Source of the DNA: Clostridia bacterium
Lineage (GTDB): Bacteria; Bacillota; Clostridia; Oscillospirales; UBA644
Direction of reading: 5' to 3'
Assembly (NCBI GenBank): GCA_017623475.1
Contig: JAGAPC010000039.1
Span: forward strand, 1-62,426
Length of the DNA stretch: 62,426 nt
The notes below the pieces were generated by a model. The model did no database searches. It saw only the letters and a program-made list of their open reading frames with translations, and had not been told where the DNA came from. The position numbers were made by a program, and so were the translations under genes. Shown here piece by piece: positions 25,523 to 35,407 of this stretch. Numbering within the stretch: the stretch's first letter is position 1; the number at the start of each line of letters is the position of its first letter.

Positions 25523-27160
25523 TTATTCGAAGGAAATCAAAAGATCGAAGGTGTTGTTGCCGGTGGAAATGACGTCCAGATCGGTCAGAGGATGGTGCTT
25601 TTCCACGTAGGCGGAGATGGAATCCAATTCCTCTTCGGGGACGGAATTCCCCGCAAAGAGGGTGACCGTATCCCGATCCGAATCCCGCAGCACCGTTTCC
25701 AGGGTGCGGACGGCAACGGCGATCCGTTCCTTTGCTACGCCCAAAAGCTCCGTGCCGGAAAGGGCGAGAAAATCGTCCTTTTCAATCTGCGTTTCGTTGA
25801 AAACGCTGGATTTGGCGGCTTTGGTAATCAGCACGGTGGCGACATTTTGGATAATACTGCGGATCTCGTCTGCCAAAAGGGCTTTGTCGGGGGCTTCAAA
25901 ATCCATCATGGAAAGGGCGGCGTAGCATTCCGCCACGGATTTCGTATCAAAGACCGTTACGTTTCCGTCGGGGTAAAATTCCCCCGCCTTTTCCGCCGCA
26001 AGGTTGGAATTTTTACTGTTGGGAAATACGAAGATTTCCTTTGCGCCGGTCAAGGCGAACGCCTTCAAAAAATCCTTCGTGGAGGGTTGGATTTTCGCAT
26101 CCCCCGCGATCACCGCGTCTGCCCCCATGGATTGGAACAGCTCTTTCATCTTTTGGTCGTGGGCAACGGCGATGACGGCGAAATCTCCGTACTCTCCGCT
26201 TCCCCAAATCTCGATCCCCGCCGGGTTTTCCGTATGCTGAACGCTCATATTTTCGATCTTCAGCGTCAGAAATTCTCCGAATTTATGGGCGTAAGACAAC
26301 ACGCTTGCGGGGGCTTTGGTATGGACGTGTACTTTGATTTTGTCCTCGTCAAAGACCGTGACCACCGAATCTCCCAGGGAAAGGATTTCCTGTTTGAATT
26401 CCTCTCGGTTGACCGGGGCTTTGCCGTTGGTCAGCTGCAACAGAAATTCGGTGCAGTAGCCGTATTCAAAGGCGGAGGATCGGTCAAAGCGGGAATAATC
26501 CACCGCCGCTTCCTCGTTTTGCGAGACGGGGGCTTCGATGGGTTGATTGTTCAGGCATTTTTCCATGCCCTCAAATAAATAGACGATCCCCGCCCCGCCG
26601 CTGTCCACCACGCCGGCGGATTTCAGAACGGGAAGCAGATTGGGGGTGTTGTCCAGGGATCTTTTTGCCTGTTGTAAAAAGAGAGCGATCAATTCCTCCA
26701 CCGTGGTAATGTTCCCGGCGGACAGATTTTTTTGTACCGAATCCGAGGCCTCCCGCAGAACGGTCAGCATCGTGCCTTCCACGGGGTGCGCCACCGATTG
26801 ATACGCCGTCTGAACCCCCGACTGCAACGCCGAGGCGATCTGCTGCAGGTCTGCTTCGGTTTTTTCAAAGAGACATTCGGAAAAGCCCTTGAAAAATTGG
26901 GCGGTGATGACCCCCGAATTCCCTCGGGCGCCGAAGACGACTGCCTTGGAGAATTTTTGGGAAAGATCCTTCAGATCTCCGGGAACGCCCTGAATGGCGC
27001 GGAATCCGTTCTGCAGGGTCTTGACCATGTTCGTTCCCGTATCGCCGTCGGGCACGGGGAACACGTTCAGCTCGTTGACCTTGTTGCAGTAGATGGTCAG
27101 ATTTCGGATTCCGTAATCGATCAAATTTTGATATTGCTTGCCGCTTATCGTAGTCGTCAT
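25523..27160 (-). CDS. fakA: Fatty acid kinase subunit A (DAK2/YloV family)
   Basis: The 545 residues have an N-terminal DhaL-type kinase domain (about 8-200) with the metal/ATP motif NVFPVPDGDTGTNM (about 32-45), GARGNSGVI and DSGGAGIVYL, a middle domain (about 225-310), and a C-terminal DegV-like EDD domain (about 320-545). FakA phosphorylates fatty acids bound to DegV/FakB partners so that they enter phospholipid synthesis. A degV gene lies 16 bases upstream in the same transcript, and another degV lies at 18916. The start at 27160 has TTGGAG upstream. Confidence 0.95.
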   Translation of the reverse strand: MTTTISGKQYQNLIDYGIRNLTIYCNKVNELNVFPVPDGDTGTNMVKTLQNGFRAIQGVPGDLKDLSQKFSKAVVFGARGNSGVITAQFFKGFSECLFEKTEADLQQIASALQSGVQTAYQSVAHPVEGTMLTVLREASDSVQKNLSAGNITTVEELIALFLQQAKRSLDNTPNLLPVLKSAGVVDSGGAGIVYLFEGMEKCLNNQPIEAPVSQNEEAAVDYSRFDRSSAFEYGYCTEFLLQLTNGKAPVNREEFKQEILSLGDSVVTVFDEDKIKVHVHTKAPASVLSYAHKFGEFLTLKIENMSVQHTENPAGIEIWGSGEYGDFAVIAVAHDQKMKELFQSMGADAVIAGDAKIQPSTKDFLKAFALTGAKEIFVFPNSKNSNLAAEKAGEFYPDGNVTVFDTKSVAECYAALSMMDFEAPDKALLADEIRSIIQNVATVLITKAAKSSVFNETQIEKDDFLALSGTELLGVAKERIAVAVRTLETVLRDSDRDTVTLFAGNSVPEEELDSISAYVEKHHPLTDLDVISTGNNTFDLLISFE

Positions 27161-27176
27161 AATAACTCCAACCGTT

Positions 27177-28105
27177 TTATTTTCCGAGGATCCGGTTCAT
27201 GGCTTCTTTTTCTGCCGAAAGATCCGGGGAGATGGGCTTGCCCAGATAATAGACCCCGATCATGCCGGGACCGATGTTGGCGCCGCTTCCGGCAAAGACG
27301 TCGCTTACGTAAACCTTTTTGGGATTCAGCTCCTTTTCGAGCATTTCCTTAAGGGTATTTGCGTACAGCTCCCGATCGGAATGGGAGATAATCAGGAATT
27401 GATCTTCAATCCCGTCGGCGGTTTCTTTGACGTATTTTACCGTAATATCCAGGGCTTTTTTGATGCCCTTCGCCTTGGTCAGCACGGTGGTGTAGCCGTC
27501 GGAGTTGCAGTCGCCCATGGGTTTTACCCCGGCAAAGGAGCCCATAATCGCCTTGCCCATGGTGATCCGTCCTCGGCGGGCAACGTAGATCAGATCGTCG
27601 ATGGGACCCATCTGATGCACCCGCACCTTGTTTTCCTCCAGCCAATCAATAACCTCTTGCATGGTTTTGCCCTCGTTTTTCAGCCGATGGGCGTGGGCGA
27701 CCAGAAGCCCGAAGGCGCCGGACATCCGAAAGGAGTCGAAGCAGTAAATTTCCGCTTGGGGATGTTTCTCCCGTACCCGATTGGCGGCAACGCAGGAAAA
27801 ATCGTACGTGCCGGAGATCTTGGACGAGATCGACATACTCAAAACGCCGTAGCCCTCGTTGATGTATTTGGTAAAGATTTCGCAGTATTCCTCCAAATTG
27901 GGGGGCGCGGTGGTGATCTTTACCCTTTTATCCCCTAATTTCTGATAAAATTCTTCCCGGGAGATCAGATCCCAATCCAGCTGGGTCAGCATTTCCCGAC
28001 CGTCCACGGTAATATGCCCCTTGAGGTAATCGGCAACGCCGAAGTCCTTCGCAATTCCCGGGACAGATCGCAGGTCAGATCTGCCAAAATAACAAAATCC
28101 TTCAT
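27177..28105 (-). CDS. DegV family protein (FakB-like), frameshifted near the N-terminus
   Basis: The body (from KDFGVADYLKG onward, about 290 residues) is a normal DegV protein: SMSISSKISGTYD, RRGRITMGKAIMGSFAG and GSGANIGPGMIGVYYLG. The expected N-terminus MKDFVILADLTCDLSREL, with the conserved ATDxTCDL-type loop, is found in another frame starting at ATG 28105 behind GAGGGA. The two frames join if one base is added near 28049-28056. Reading the body frame upstream to 28160 gives an unrelated N-terminus. A promoter lies at 28171-28199, and fakA follows 16 bases downstream. It is either a true inactivating deletion or a sequence error. Confidence 0.85.
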
Positions 28106-28170
28106 AAAAATCCCTCGCAACGATGAATCGTTTCTTTCGTGTTTCATACAATTCTGACACAATTATCTAC

Positions 28171-28199
28171 ATTATAACACATTTCGACGAAAAATGCAA
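28171..28199 (-). promoter_or_regulatory. Promoter of degV-fakA
   Basis: Minus strand TTGCAT, 17 bases, TATAAT, about 60 bases before the ATG at 28105. Confidence 0.8.
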
Positions 28200-28234
28200 T
28201 AGATTTTTACAGAATATTTTTCCTTTGAAAATAA

Positions 28235-28266
28235 GCCGAAAGCTCTTCGAGGGAAGAACTTTCGGC
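28235..28266. terminator. Terminator between ACT-like gene and degV
   Basis: GCCGAAAG/CTTTCGGC with an inner TCTTC/GAAGA stem and a GTTTTT tail on the plus strand. It separates the dapA transcript from the degV promoter. Confidence 0.75.
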
Positions 28267-28345
28267 GTTTTTCGTTTTATTCCTTGGGCTTCGTCGCAAG
28301 GATTACGACGGATTCGGCTTTTCTTTTGGGTACTTTTCGCCCTCT

Positions 28346-28780
28346 CTATACCGCCCGAATTCCGAAGGTGCGTTCCAGCAGAGTCAGCACGGTGTTCCGC
28401 GCCGCTTCCGGGAGATAGTGGGTGACGCCGCCGCAGTTGGAGCAGGCGAGGGGCAGGGGGATCTTTGCGTCGGAGAGCACCGATTCCCACAACGCCGCCA
28501 AGCCCTTTCCTTCGGTCAGCCGATGCCCCCGAAGGGTCAGGCGGAACACCTCTGTTTCCACGGTCACGCCGTCCAAAAGTTCCGAAAAATCCGCGCCTTT
28601 ACGTTGGGGAAAAATTGCCATAACTCCACGGGTTTCATCTGCGGTAAAGGCGTCGATAAAAACTTTTTGTTCCTCAAGCCGCTGAAACAGCTCATTCATC
28701 CGTTCCCGCGGGAAAAACAGCAGGACTGCCCCCGGCGTTATATCGGCGCCGACGACCGTTTCTTCCAAATTGAATTTCAC
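28346..28780 (-). CDS. ACT-domain-like small protein coupled to dapA
   Basis: The protein has about 144 residues with two similar alpha/beta halves. The second (LAALWESVLSDAKIPL, then a Cys-containing loop, then THYLPEAARNTVLTLLERTFGI) follows the pattern of aspartokinase ACT domains, where the regulatory amino acid binds. GTG 28780 is taken as start because GGAGG lies five to six bases upstream and the dapA stop is two bases away. Coupling to dapA hints at lysine-pathway regulation. The ACT assignment rests on pattern similarity only. It could be an unknown family. Confidence 0.65.
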   Translation of the reverse strand: MKFNLEETVVGADITPGAVLLFFPRERMNELFQRLEEQKVFIDAFTADETRGVMAIFPQRKGADFSELLDGVTVETEVFRLTLRGHRLTEGKGLAALWESVLSDAKIPLPLACSNCGGVTHYLPEAARNTVLTLLERTFGIRAV

Positions 28781-28782
28781 GG

Positions 28783-29670
28783 TTACTCCTCCTTCAACCA
28801 AGGCTTCATCGCTTCAAAGACCGACTCTTTTTCTTCTGCGGATAAGGGACAGAGGGGAAGGCGTAAAAATTGCTCCGGATATCCCAGGTATTCCAACGCC
28901 CCCTTGATCGGAACGGGGTTGGTTCTTCGGAACAGGGCCTTTACCAAAGGCATCAGACGGAGTTGCAGGTCGCAAGCCCCCTTGACGTCGCCCGAAAACC
29001 ATGCTATACACAGATTATGTACCACCCGGGGGAGAATATTCGACACCACCGAAATCACGCCCTCGCCTCCAAGGGATAAAAAGGGAACGATACAGCCGTC
29101 GTCTCCCGAATAAACCGGCAGATCGTCTCCGCAAAGGCTTCGCACCGTAGCCGCCTCCTGCAACGATCCTCCCGCATCCTTCAGCCCGACGATATTGGGG
29201 TGGGCGGACAATTCCTTCAGCGTCTCGGGGGCGATTCCTCTGCCCGTTCGCCCCGGCACGTGATAGACGATGACCGGGGAGCCCAAATCCGCCAAGGTCT
29301 CGTAATGCCTTCGGATCCCCTCCTGCTCCGGCTTGTTGTAATAGGGACAGACCGCCAAAATTCCATCGACTCCAAGGTGTTGGGCAGATTTGGTCAGGGC
29401 GGCGGATTTTGCGGTATCGTTGGTTCCCGTCCCCGCGATGACCGGGATTCTGCCGGCGGTTTTCCACAGGGTGTATTCGATGACCGAAAGCCGTTCCTTG
29501 TCGTTCATGGTGGCGCTCTCTCCGGTGGTTCCGCAGGGCACCAAGGCGTCGGTTCCGGCGGAGATCTGGGTGTCGATCAGCCGCCCCAGAGTTTCGTAAT
29601 CCACCGCCCCGTCGGAAAAGAACGGAGTGACCAACGCCGTGGCGCTTCCCCGAAAAATAGGTTGCTTCAT
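28783..29670 (-). CDS. dapA: 4-hydroxy-tetrahydrodipicolinate synthase
   Basis: The 295-residue TIM barrel has the Schiff-base lysine in VGLKDAGG (Lys164), the catalytic tyrosine in IVYHVPGRTG (Tyr136; His follows where Asn is usual), GTTGES (47-52) and YYNKP. It condenses pyruvate with aspartate semialdehyde, the first step toward diaminopimelate and lysine. No other dap genes are adjacent; the next gene is the ACT-like protein. GGGAGG precedes ATG 29670. A dapA-like aldolase of another specificity is less likely given the conserved active-site set. Confidence 0.92.
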   Translation of the reverse strand: MKQPIFRGSATALVTPFFSDGAVDYETLGRLIDTQISAGTDALVPCGTTGESATMNDKERLSVIEYTLWKTAGRIPVIAGTGTNDTAKSAALTKSAQHLGVDGILAVCPYYNKPEQEGIRRHYETLADLGSPVIVYHVPGRTGRGIAPETLKELSAHPNIVGLKDAGGSLQEAATVRSLCGDDLPVYSGDDGCIVPFLSLGGEGVISVVSNILPRVVHNLCIAWFSGDVKGACDLQLRLMPLVKALFRRTNPVPIKGALEYLGYPEQFLRLPLCPLSAEEKESVFEAMKPWLKEE

Positions 29671-29762
29671 ATCGTTACCTCCCGCGTCGTAAGTTGCTGT
29701 TCCATTCTATTCCGCACCCCCTCGTTTCGTTCTGCATATTCTGTCGTGAAAGGAGGAGTTTC

Positions 29763-30545
29763 GTGAATACGGAAGTGTTATTCGGGCTTCTTTTGCCTTT
29801 CTTCGGAACGGCGCTGGGAGCCGGATGCGTATTTTTTATGAAAAAAACCATGAACCCCTGCTTGCGTCGGGCGTTGACCGGCTTTGCCGCAGGGGTGATG
29901 ACCGCGGCATCGGTCTGGAGCTTGCTGATTCCTGCTATGAATCGGTCGGAATTTTTGGGATCTTTTGCTTTTTTGCCCGCCCTTGCGGGGCTTTGGCTGG
30001 GCATTGGATTTTTACTGCTCCTGGATAAAATCATCCCTCATCTTCACTTTGGAAACGGACTTGCGGAGGGGCCGGAAAGCCGCCTGAAGCGGTCGAGTAA
30101 GCTGGTCTTGGCGGTCACGCTTCACAATCTGCCGGAGGGTATGGCGGTGGGGGCGGTTTTAGCCGGATTTTTGCAGGGAGAGCCGGGGATCACCGGAGCT
30201 ACGGTCATCGCCCTTGCGGTGGGGATCGCCCTGCAGAATTTCCCGGAAGGAGCGATTATTTCTCTCCCCCTGCGCGCCGAGGGGATGAACAAGGGGCGCG
30301 CCTTCTGGATGGGAACGCTGTCGGGCATTGTAGAGCCGATCGGGGCGGCGTTGACCCTGCTGTTTGCCGGGCTGATCACCCCCGCCCTGCCGGTGCTTCT
30401 TTCCTTTGCCGCAGGGGCGATGCTGTTCGTGGTGGTGGAGGAGCTGATCCCCGAAATGGCAGAGGGAGATCCGTCGAATTTTGGTACGATCTTCTTCGGC
30501 GCAGGGTTTTCGCTGATGATGGCGCTGGACGTAGCTTTAGGATAA
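29763..30545 (+). CDS. ZIP family metal transporter
   Basis: The 260 residues have eight predicted helices. Helices IV and V carry HNLPEGMAVG and NFPEGAIIS, the binuclear metal-site motifs of ZIP proteins, and FVVVEELIPE lies in helix VII. It imports a divalent cation such as zinc across the membrane. The start is GTG 29763 with AGGAGGAG directly upstream. An in-frame upstream extension lacks a ribosome site. It is divergent from dapA, and heptad repeats begin immediately after its stop. Confidence 0.92.
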   Translation: MNTEVLFGLLLPFFGTALGAGCVFFMKKTMNPCLRRALTGFAAGVMTAASVWSLLIPAMNRSEFLGSFAFLPALAGLWLGIGFLLLLDKIIPHLHFGNGLAEGPESRLKRSSKLVLAVTLHNLPEGMAVGAVLAGFLQGEPGITGATVIALAVGIALQNFPEGAIISLPLRAEGMNKGRAFWMGTLSGIVEPIGAALTLLFAGLITPALPVLLSFAAGAMLFVVVEELIPEMAEGDPSNFGTIFFGAGFSLMMALDVALG

Positions 30546-30695
30546 AATGCAAAATGCAGAATGCAAAATGCAAAATTAAGTGAGACCCAGAAAATTCAAG
30601 TCGCAGACGCAGAATTTTCGGAGGATCGATGCTTCTGCGTAGCAAAGCCGTTTCTCCGCTACGGGTCGGGGACGGCAAAGCAGAATATAAAATGT
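30546..30695. repeat. Heptad-repeat element B
   Basis: TGCAAAA/TGCAGAA heptads (30546-30577) begin at the stop of the ZIP gene, followed by TTAAGTGAG and a diverged inverted copy of the 80-90 base unit seen at 31843 and 33366, then GGGTCGGGGACGGCAAAGCAGA. Confidence 0.7.
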
Positions 30696-30705
30696 GTCCT
30701 GCATC

Positions 30706-30734
30706 TTGCAATTTTTTTGAAAGTATGATATAAT
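30706..30734 (+). promoter_or_regulatory. Promoter of queA
   Basis: TTGCAA, 17 bases, TATAAT, 30 bases before the ATG. Confidence 0.75.
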
Positions 30735-30763
30735 AAGATATATTTCAAATAAAGGACTGCAAG

Positions 30764-31786
30764 ATGAAATTATCGGATTTTTCTTACGACCTGCCGGAGG
30801 AATTGATTGCCCAGACGCCCTTGCAGCAGCGGGACGCCAGCCGTCTTTTGGTGTTGAACCGAAGAACGGGGGAATATCAGGATCGGCATTTTAACGATAT
30901 ATTGGACTATTTTCAGCCGGGGGATTGCCTGATCGCCAACGATTCCAGGGTCATTCCCGCCCGGTTGCAGGCGAAACGTCCCACGGGGGGCGCGGTGGAG
31001 ATCTTTTTGCTCCGCCCCCGGGCTGACGATTGCTGGGAATGTTTGGTGAAGCCGGGGCGGAACGCCCGGGAGAGACAAGTCCTTCTTTTGGGGGATCTGA
31101 CCGCTACGGTAACGTCGGTTCTGGAAGACGGAAACAGAGTGATTTCCTTTTCTGCCTCCGACGGCGGCGACGTGACCGAAAAATTAAAGGCGCTGGGAGA
31201 AGTTCCCCTGCCCCCTTATATCCACGAAAAATTGGGGGATGCGGAACGGTATCAGACCGTCTATTCCAAGGCGGAGGGCTCGGTTGCCGCCCCCACCGCA
31301 GGGTTGCATTTTACCCCCGAATTACTGCAGGCGTTGAGAGATAAAGGGGTAAAGATCGGATACGTCACCCTCCACGTGGGGCTGGGCACCTTCCGTCCGG
31401 TAAAGGTGGAAGATCCCACCACCCACAAAATGCACTCGGAATACTACATTTTACCCCAAGCCACCGTCGATCTGATCAACGAGACCAAGGCGCAAGGGGG
31501 CAGAGTGACCGCCGTGGGAACCACTGCCACGCGGGTTTTGGAAACTGCCGGACGGCAGGGGCTTCCCTTGACGGCGCAAAGCGGAGATACGGATATTTTC
31601 ATCTATCCCGGCTTTGAATTCCGGGTCATCGATCGGCTGATTACCAATTTCCATCTGCCGGAAAGCACCTTGATTATGCTGATCTCCGCCTTTTCGAAGA
31701 GGGAGTTCGTTCTTGACGCCTACAAGCACGCCGTGGAAGAAAAATACCGCTTCTTCTCCTTCGGAGACGCGATGCTTCTCCGATAA
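30764..31786 (+). CDS. queA: S-adenosylmethionine:tRNA ribosyltransferase-isomerase
   Basis: The 340 residues match QueA throughout: SDFSYDLPEELIAQTPLQQRDASRLL at the start (cited here only as a family block), VKPGRNAR, EVPLPPYI, YQTVYSKAEGSVAAPTAG, VTLHVGLGTFRPV, and the C-terminal NFHLPESTL. It adds the epoxycyclopentane ring from SAM to preQ1 in tRNA, the penultimate step of queuosine synthesis. tgt follows on the same strand, but a repeat element separates them by 206 bases. AAAGGAC precedes the ATG. Confidence 0.97.
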   Translation: MKLSDFSYDLPEELIAQTPLQQRDASRLLVLNRRTGEYQDRHFNDILDYFQPGDCLIANDSRVIPARLQAKRPTGGAVEIFLLRPRADDCWECLVKPGRNARERQVLLLGDLTATVTSVLEDGNRVISFSASDGGDVTEKLKALGEVPLPPYIHEKLGDAERYQTVYSKAEGSVAAPTAGLHFTPELLQALRDKGVKIGYVTLHVGLGTFRPVKVEDPTTHKMHSEYYILPQATVDLINETKAQGGRVTAVGTTATRVLETAGRQGLPLTAQSGDTDIFIYPGFEFRVIDRLITNFHLPESTLIMLISAFSKREFVLDAYKHAVEEKYRFFSFGDAMLLR

Positions 31787-31808
31787 AGGACGCAGTCCTT
31801 TATCGGAG

Positions 31809-31965
31809 AAGAGTGAAGAGTTAAGAGTTAAGAGTGAAGATATTCAGCGATTTGTTGCATAAGTTCGGCTTAGCTAAAAATCCTACGCCTGCGGCTTGAA
31901 TTTTCAGAGCCTCACTTAACTCTCCTATCTTCACTCTTTACTCTCCACTCTCAAAAAACCGTGGG
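31809..31965. repeat. Heptad-repeat element C
   Basis: GAGTGAA/GAGTTAA heptads (31809-31842), an 80-base unit with AAGTTCGGCTTAGCT and ATCCTACGCCTGCGGCTTG (31843-31915), then CTCTCCT/CTTCACT-type heptads to about 31960. The unit recurs at 33366-33452. It fills the gap between queA and tgt. Confidence 0.75.
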
Positions 31966-31989
31966 GCTGTTTTCCCCATAGGAGGATAA

Positions 31990-33123
<1,134 letters not shown>

Positions 33124-33127
33124 GAAA

Positions 33128-33475
33128 GAATGCAAAATGCACCCCTTCCACCATCCTTCGGATGGTCCCCCTTCCCCAACCCTGCGGGTCGGGGACGGCA
33201 GAGCAAAATGCAAAATGCAGAATGCAAAATGCAAAATTAACCCCCACCACCGTCCTGCGGACGGTTCCCCTCCCCCTCGCCCCTGAGACGGGGGGAGGCA
33301 GAGCAAAATGCAAAATGTTATATCTTAACTCTCCACTCTTCACTCTCCACTCTTCACTCTTCACTCTTCAGCGACTCGCTTACGCTCGCTGCATAAGTTC
33401 GGCTTAGCTGAAAATCCTACGCCTGCGGCTTGCATTTTCAGAGCCTCACTTAACTCTCCACTCTCCACTCTCCCT
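33128..33475. repeat. Heptad-repeat element D (largest)
   Basis: It contains three TGCAAAA-class runs (about 33130, 33203-33239, 33303-33318), GC-rich hairpins with GGACGGC and GGGGGGAGG, CTCTCCA/CTCTTCA heptads (33328-33368), the AAGTTCGGCTTAGCT unit (33366-33452), and a final CTCTCCA run (to 33475). It occupies almost all of the tgt-yajC gap. No gene is visible in it. Confidence 0.8.
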
Positions 33476-33579
33476 TTTTCTATTGTTTGGAAATTCGTAC
33501 TATTTTTGCCCTTAAAATCTTACACTTTGCGCGTATAATATATTTACTGCAGAAAATATAATTTCGGAGGTATATCCCA

Positions 33580-33939
33580 ATGAATCTTACCAATCTTTTG
33601 CTCCTTGCCACCGACGTGGCGACCGACGGCGGCGCTTCCAATCAGACCCCTCTGGAGAGTCTGTGGGGAATTTTGGGTTCCGTTCTTTCCTTTGCGTTGA
33701 TCATCGTCGTGTTCTATTTCTTCCTGATCCGTCCTCAGAAGAAGCAACAAAAGGAAACCGAAAAAATGCGTTCCTCCATCGAGGTGGGCGACCAGGTCAC
33801 CACCATCGGCGGAATCGTCGGTACCGTTCGTCAGATCAAGGACGACGGCGAATTGTACGTCATTGAAACCGGCGCCAACAACGACCGCTTGACCATCCAC
33901 AAATGGGCGGTTCAGTCGAAGGACACCATTTCCGAATAA
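33580..33939 (+). CDS. yajC: Preprotein translocase accessory subunit YajC
   Basis: This 119-residue protein has one N-terminal transmembrane helix (about 28-48) ending in FFLIRPQKKQQKE, the YajC hallmark, then EVGDQVTTIGGIVGTV. YajC joins SecDF in the Sec translocase membrane complex. secD and secF, its usual followers, are absent downstream. TCGGAGG precedes ATG 33580. Confidence 0.95.
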   Translation: MNLTNLLLLATDVATDGGASNQTPLESLWGILGSVLSFALIIVVFYFFLIRPQKKQQKETEKMRSSIEVGDQVTTIGGIVGTVRQIKDDGELYVIETGANNDRLTIHKWAVQSKDTISE

Positions 33940-34008
33940 GATCTGTCATGTTCCCCGTCTCTCCGGCATAAAGTGTATCAACGATATTTTATGCCTGGAG
34001 TTGATGGT

Positions 34009-34389
34009 ATGGAGCAGATCTCGATTTCCCCGATGCGGGTGGCGAAGGTGACGTTGCTTGGATTTGCCGCAGGCGTTTGCTCCGCGGTGCTTCTGACGTT
34101 GTTGTTTTCCGCCCTTCTCGCCCTTGGCGTTCCGGACGGTGCGATTCCCCTTTTCACGTATCTTACCGTGTTTTTTGCGGCGGGCTGCGGAGGGCTTTGC
34201 GCCGGAATGAAGGGAAAAACCCGTGGGCTTCTCTTCGGGCTTTGCGCCGGGATCGCCTTTTTTCTTCTGCATTTCCTTTCGTCAGCGTTGTTCGGCGAGA
34301 TCACGGCATCTCTTTTGACCTATCTTGCAACGGAGGTCGTCGGAGGGATTTTCGGGGGGATTTTAGGCGTGAATCTGCGTCGAAGCTGA
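34009..34389 (+). CDS. TIGR04086-like four-helix membrane protein
   Basis: The 126 residues contain four hydrophobic helices with Gly-rich faces (LLGFAAGVCSAVLL, VFFAAGCGGLCAGMKGK, and a closing VVGGIFGGILGVNL). This pattern matches the YrzE/TIGR04086 membrane family of Firmicutes, which often follows yajC. Function unknown. ATG 34009 has TGGAG eight bases upstream; ATG 33991 and GTG 33973 are alternatives. Confidence 0.75.
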   Translation: MEQISISPMRVAKVTLLGFAAGVCSAVLLTLLFSALLALGVPDGAIPLFTYLTVFFAAGCGGLCAGMKGKTRGLLFGLCAGIAFFLLHFLSSALFGEITASLLTYLATEVVGGIFGGILGVNLRRS

Positions 34390-34402
34390 ACTTTGTCAAC
34401 GT

Positions 34403-34435
34403 AAAAATCCGTCGGGATCTCTCGGCGGATTTTTT
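34403..34435 (+). terminator. Terminator after the yajC cluster
   Basis: AAAAATCCGTCG pairs with CGGCGGATTTTT (one G-T wobble) and is followed by a T run. Confidence 0.85.
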
Positions 34436-34529
34436 GCAAAAGCAGGTCTTGGCAGAAATTGGCGGAAGGATTTTTCATGATTTTTTGACCCTTTCGGAGA
34501 TAATAATTCCCGAAAGGACGAAAAAAATT

Positions 34530-34913
34530 ATGGAATTTATCTTTTATCTCTTTGCCTTTTGGCTCGGAGGAACGGTATATCAGACCCTGGAGCTGTGGTG
34601 GCGCAGAAGAACCCACTGGACCATGTTTTTGGCGGGGGGTGTCTGCGCGGTGCTTTTGGAATTTTTGTGCAACGGCGTCTTTTTTGCCCTGCCCCTGCCC
34701 TTTAAATGTATCTTGGGGGCTTTGATTATCACCGCCGTGGAATTTTCCTTCGGCTGCGTGGTCAATCTGAAAATGGGTATGAAGGTTTGGGATTATTCCA
34801 ACCTTCGGGGGAATATTTTAGGACAAGTCTGCCCCTATTTTTCTGCCCTTTGGTGCGTGTTGTCTCTTCCTGCCCTGTTGCTTTTAAATTTACTCCATAC
34901 CGCAATCGTATGA
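34530..34913 (+). CDS. CmpB-like (putative ABC transporter type IV) membrane protein
   Basis: The 127 residues match the PF06541 pattern: FWLGGTVYQTLELWWRRRTH, then GGVCAVLLEFLCN, ITAVEFSFGCVVNL and VWDYSNLRGNILGQVCPYFSALW. Four helices are predicted. The family is named for a putative transporter, but its function is unproven. ATG 34530 has AAAGGAC about ten bases upstream. A long in-frame extension to 34077 overlaps the previous gene and is rejected. Confidence 0.8.
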   Translation: MEFIFYLFAFWLGGTVYQTLELWWRRRTHWTMFLAGGVCAVLLEFLCNGVFFALPLPFKCILGALIITAVEFSFGCVVNLKMGMKVWDYSNLRGNILGQVCPYFSALWCVLSLPALLLLNLLHTAIV

Positions 34914-34923
34914 GGAGATTTTT

Positions 34924-35400
34924 ATGAAATTACTGTTTAAACAAAGGATGTTTTCCTGGTTTGATTCCTACGACGTGTATTACGAGACCGGCAACGTCGC
35001 CTATACCGTGAAGGGGCAGTTGAGCTGGGGCAAATGCCTGAAAATTTTCGACGCTTGGGGCAATCACGTAGGAACGGTGAAGCAGCGGATCTTCACTTTT
35101 CTTCCCAAGTTTGATCTGTACGAGGGGGAGGAATGTTTTTCCACCCTCTGCAAGGAATTTTCCTTTTTCAAGCCCCGCTATCATTTCGACGGAGGCCCCG
35201 GCTGGGAGATCGAAGGGGACTTCTTCTGTTGGGATTATACCTTGACCGATCCCCAAGGAAATCCGGTGGCACTCATCTCCAAAGAGTTGTGGAACTGGAC
35301 CGATACATACTCCATTGAGGTCTTCGATCCCAATAACGCCCTTTCTGCCCTGATGTCGGTCATTGCCATCGACGCGGTACAGGAGCAACAGGATAACTAA
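34924..35400 (+). CDS. LURP-one-related family protein
   Basis: The 158 residues follow the LURP-one/tubby-like beta-barrel pattern: KLLFKQRMFSWFDSYDVY at the start, then VKGQLSWGKCLKIFD, HVGTVKQR, WDYTLTDPQGNPVALISKE and YSIEVFDP. Proteins of this type may bind lipids or scaffold membrane contacts; no enzymatic residues stand out. It follows the CmpB-like gene by 10 bases with GAGGAG upstream, so they probably share a transcript. Confidence 0.88.
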   Translation: MKLLFKQRMFSWFDSYDVYYETGNVAYTVKGQLSWGKCLKIFDAWGNHVGTVKQRIFTFLPKFDLYEGEECFSTLCKEFSFFKPRYHFDGGPGWEIEGDFFCWDYTLTDPQGNPVALISKELWNWTDTYSIEVFDPNNALSALMSVIAIDAVQEQQDN

Positions 35401-35407
35401 AGAAAAA

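Noticed and set aside
33128-33475. CRISPR array
   Set aside because: The repeats have a 7-base period with no unique spacers of constant length, and no cas genes are nearby.
33940-34530. secD/secF after yajC
   Set aside because: The genes here are small membrane proteins without SecD/SecF motifs.
34077-34913. Long version of the CmpB-like gene starting at 34077
   Set aside because: It would overlap the previous membrane gene and a terminator; the motif region starts at 34530 behind AAAGGAC.
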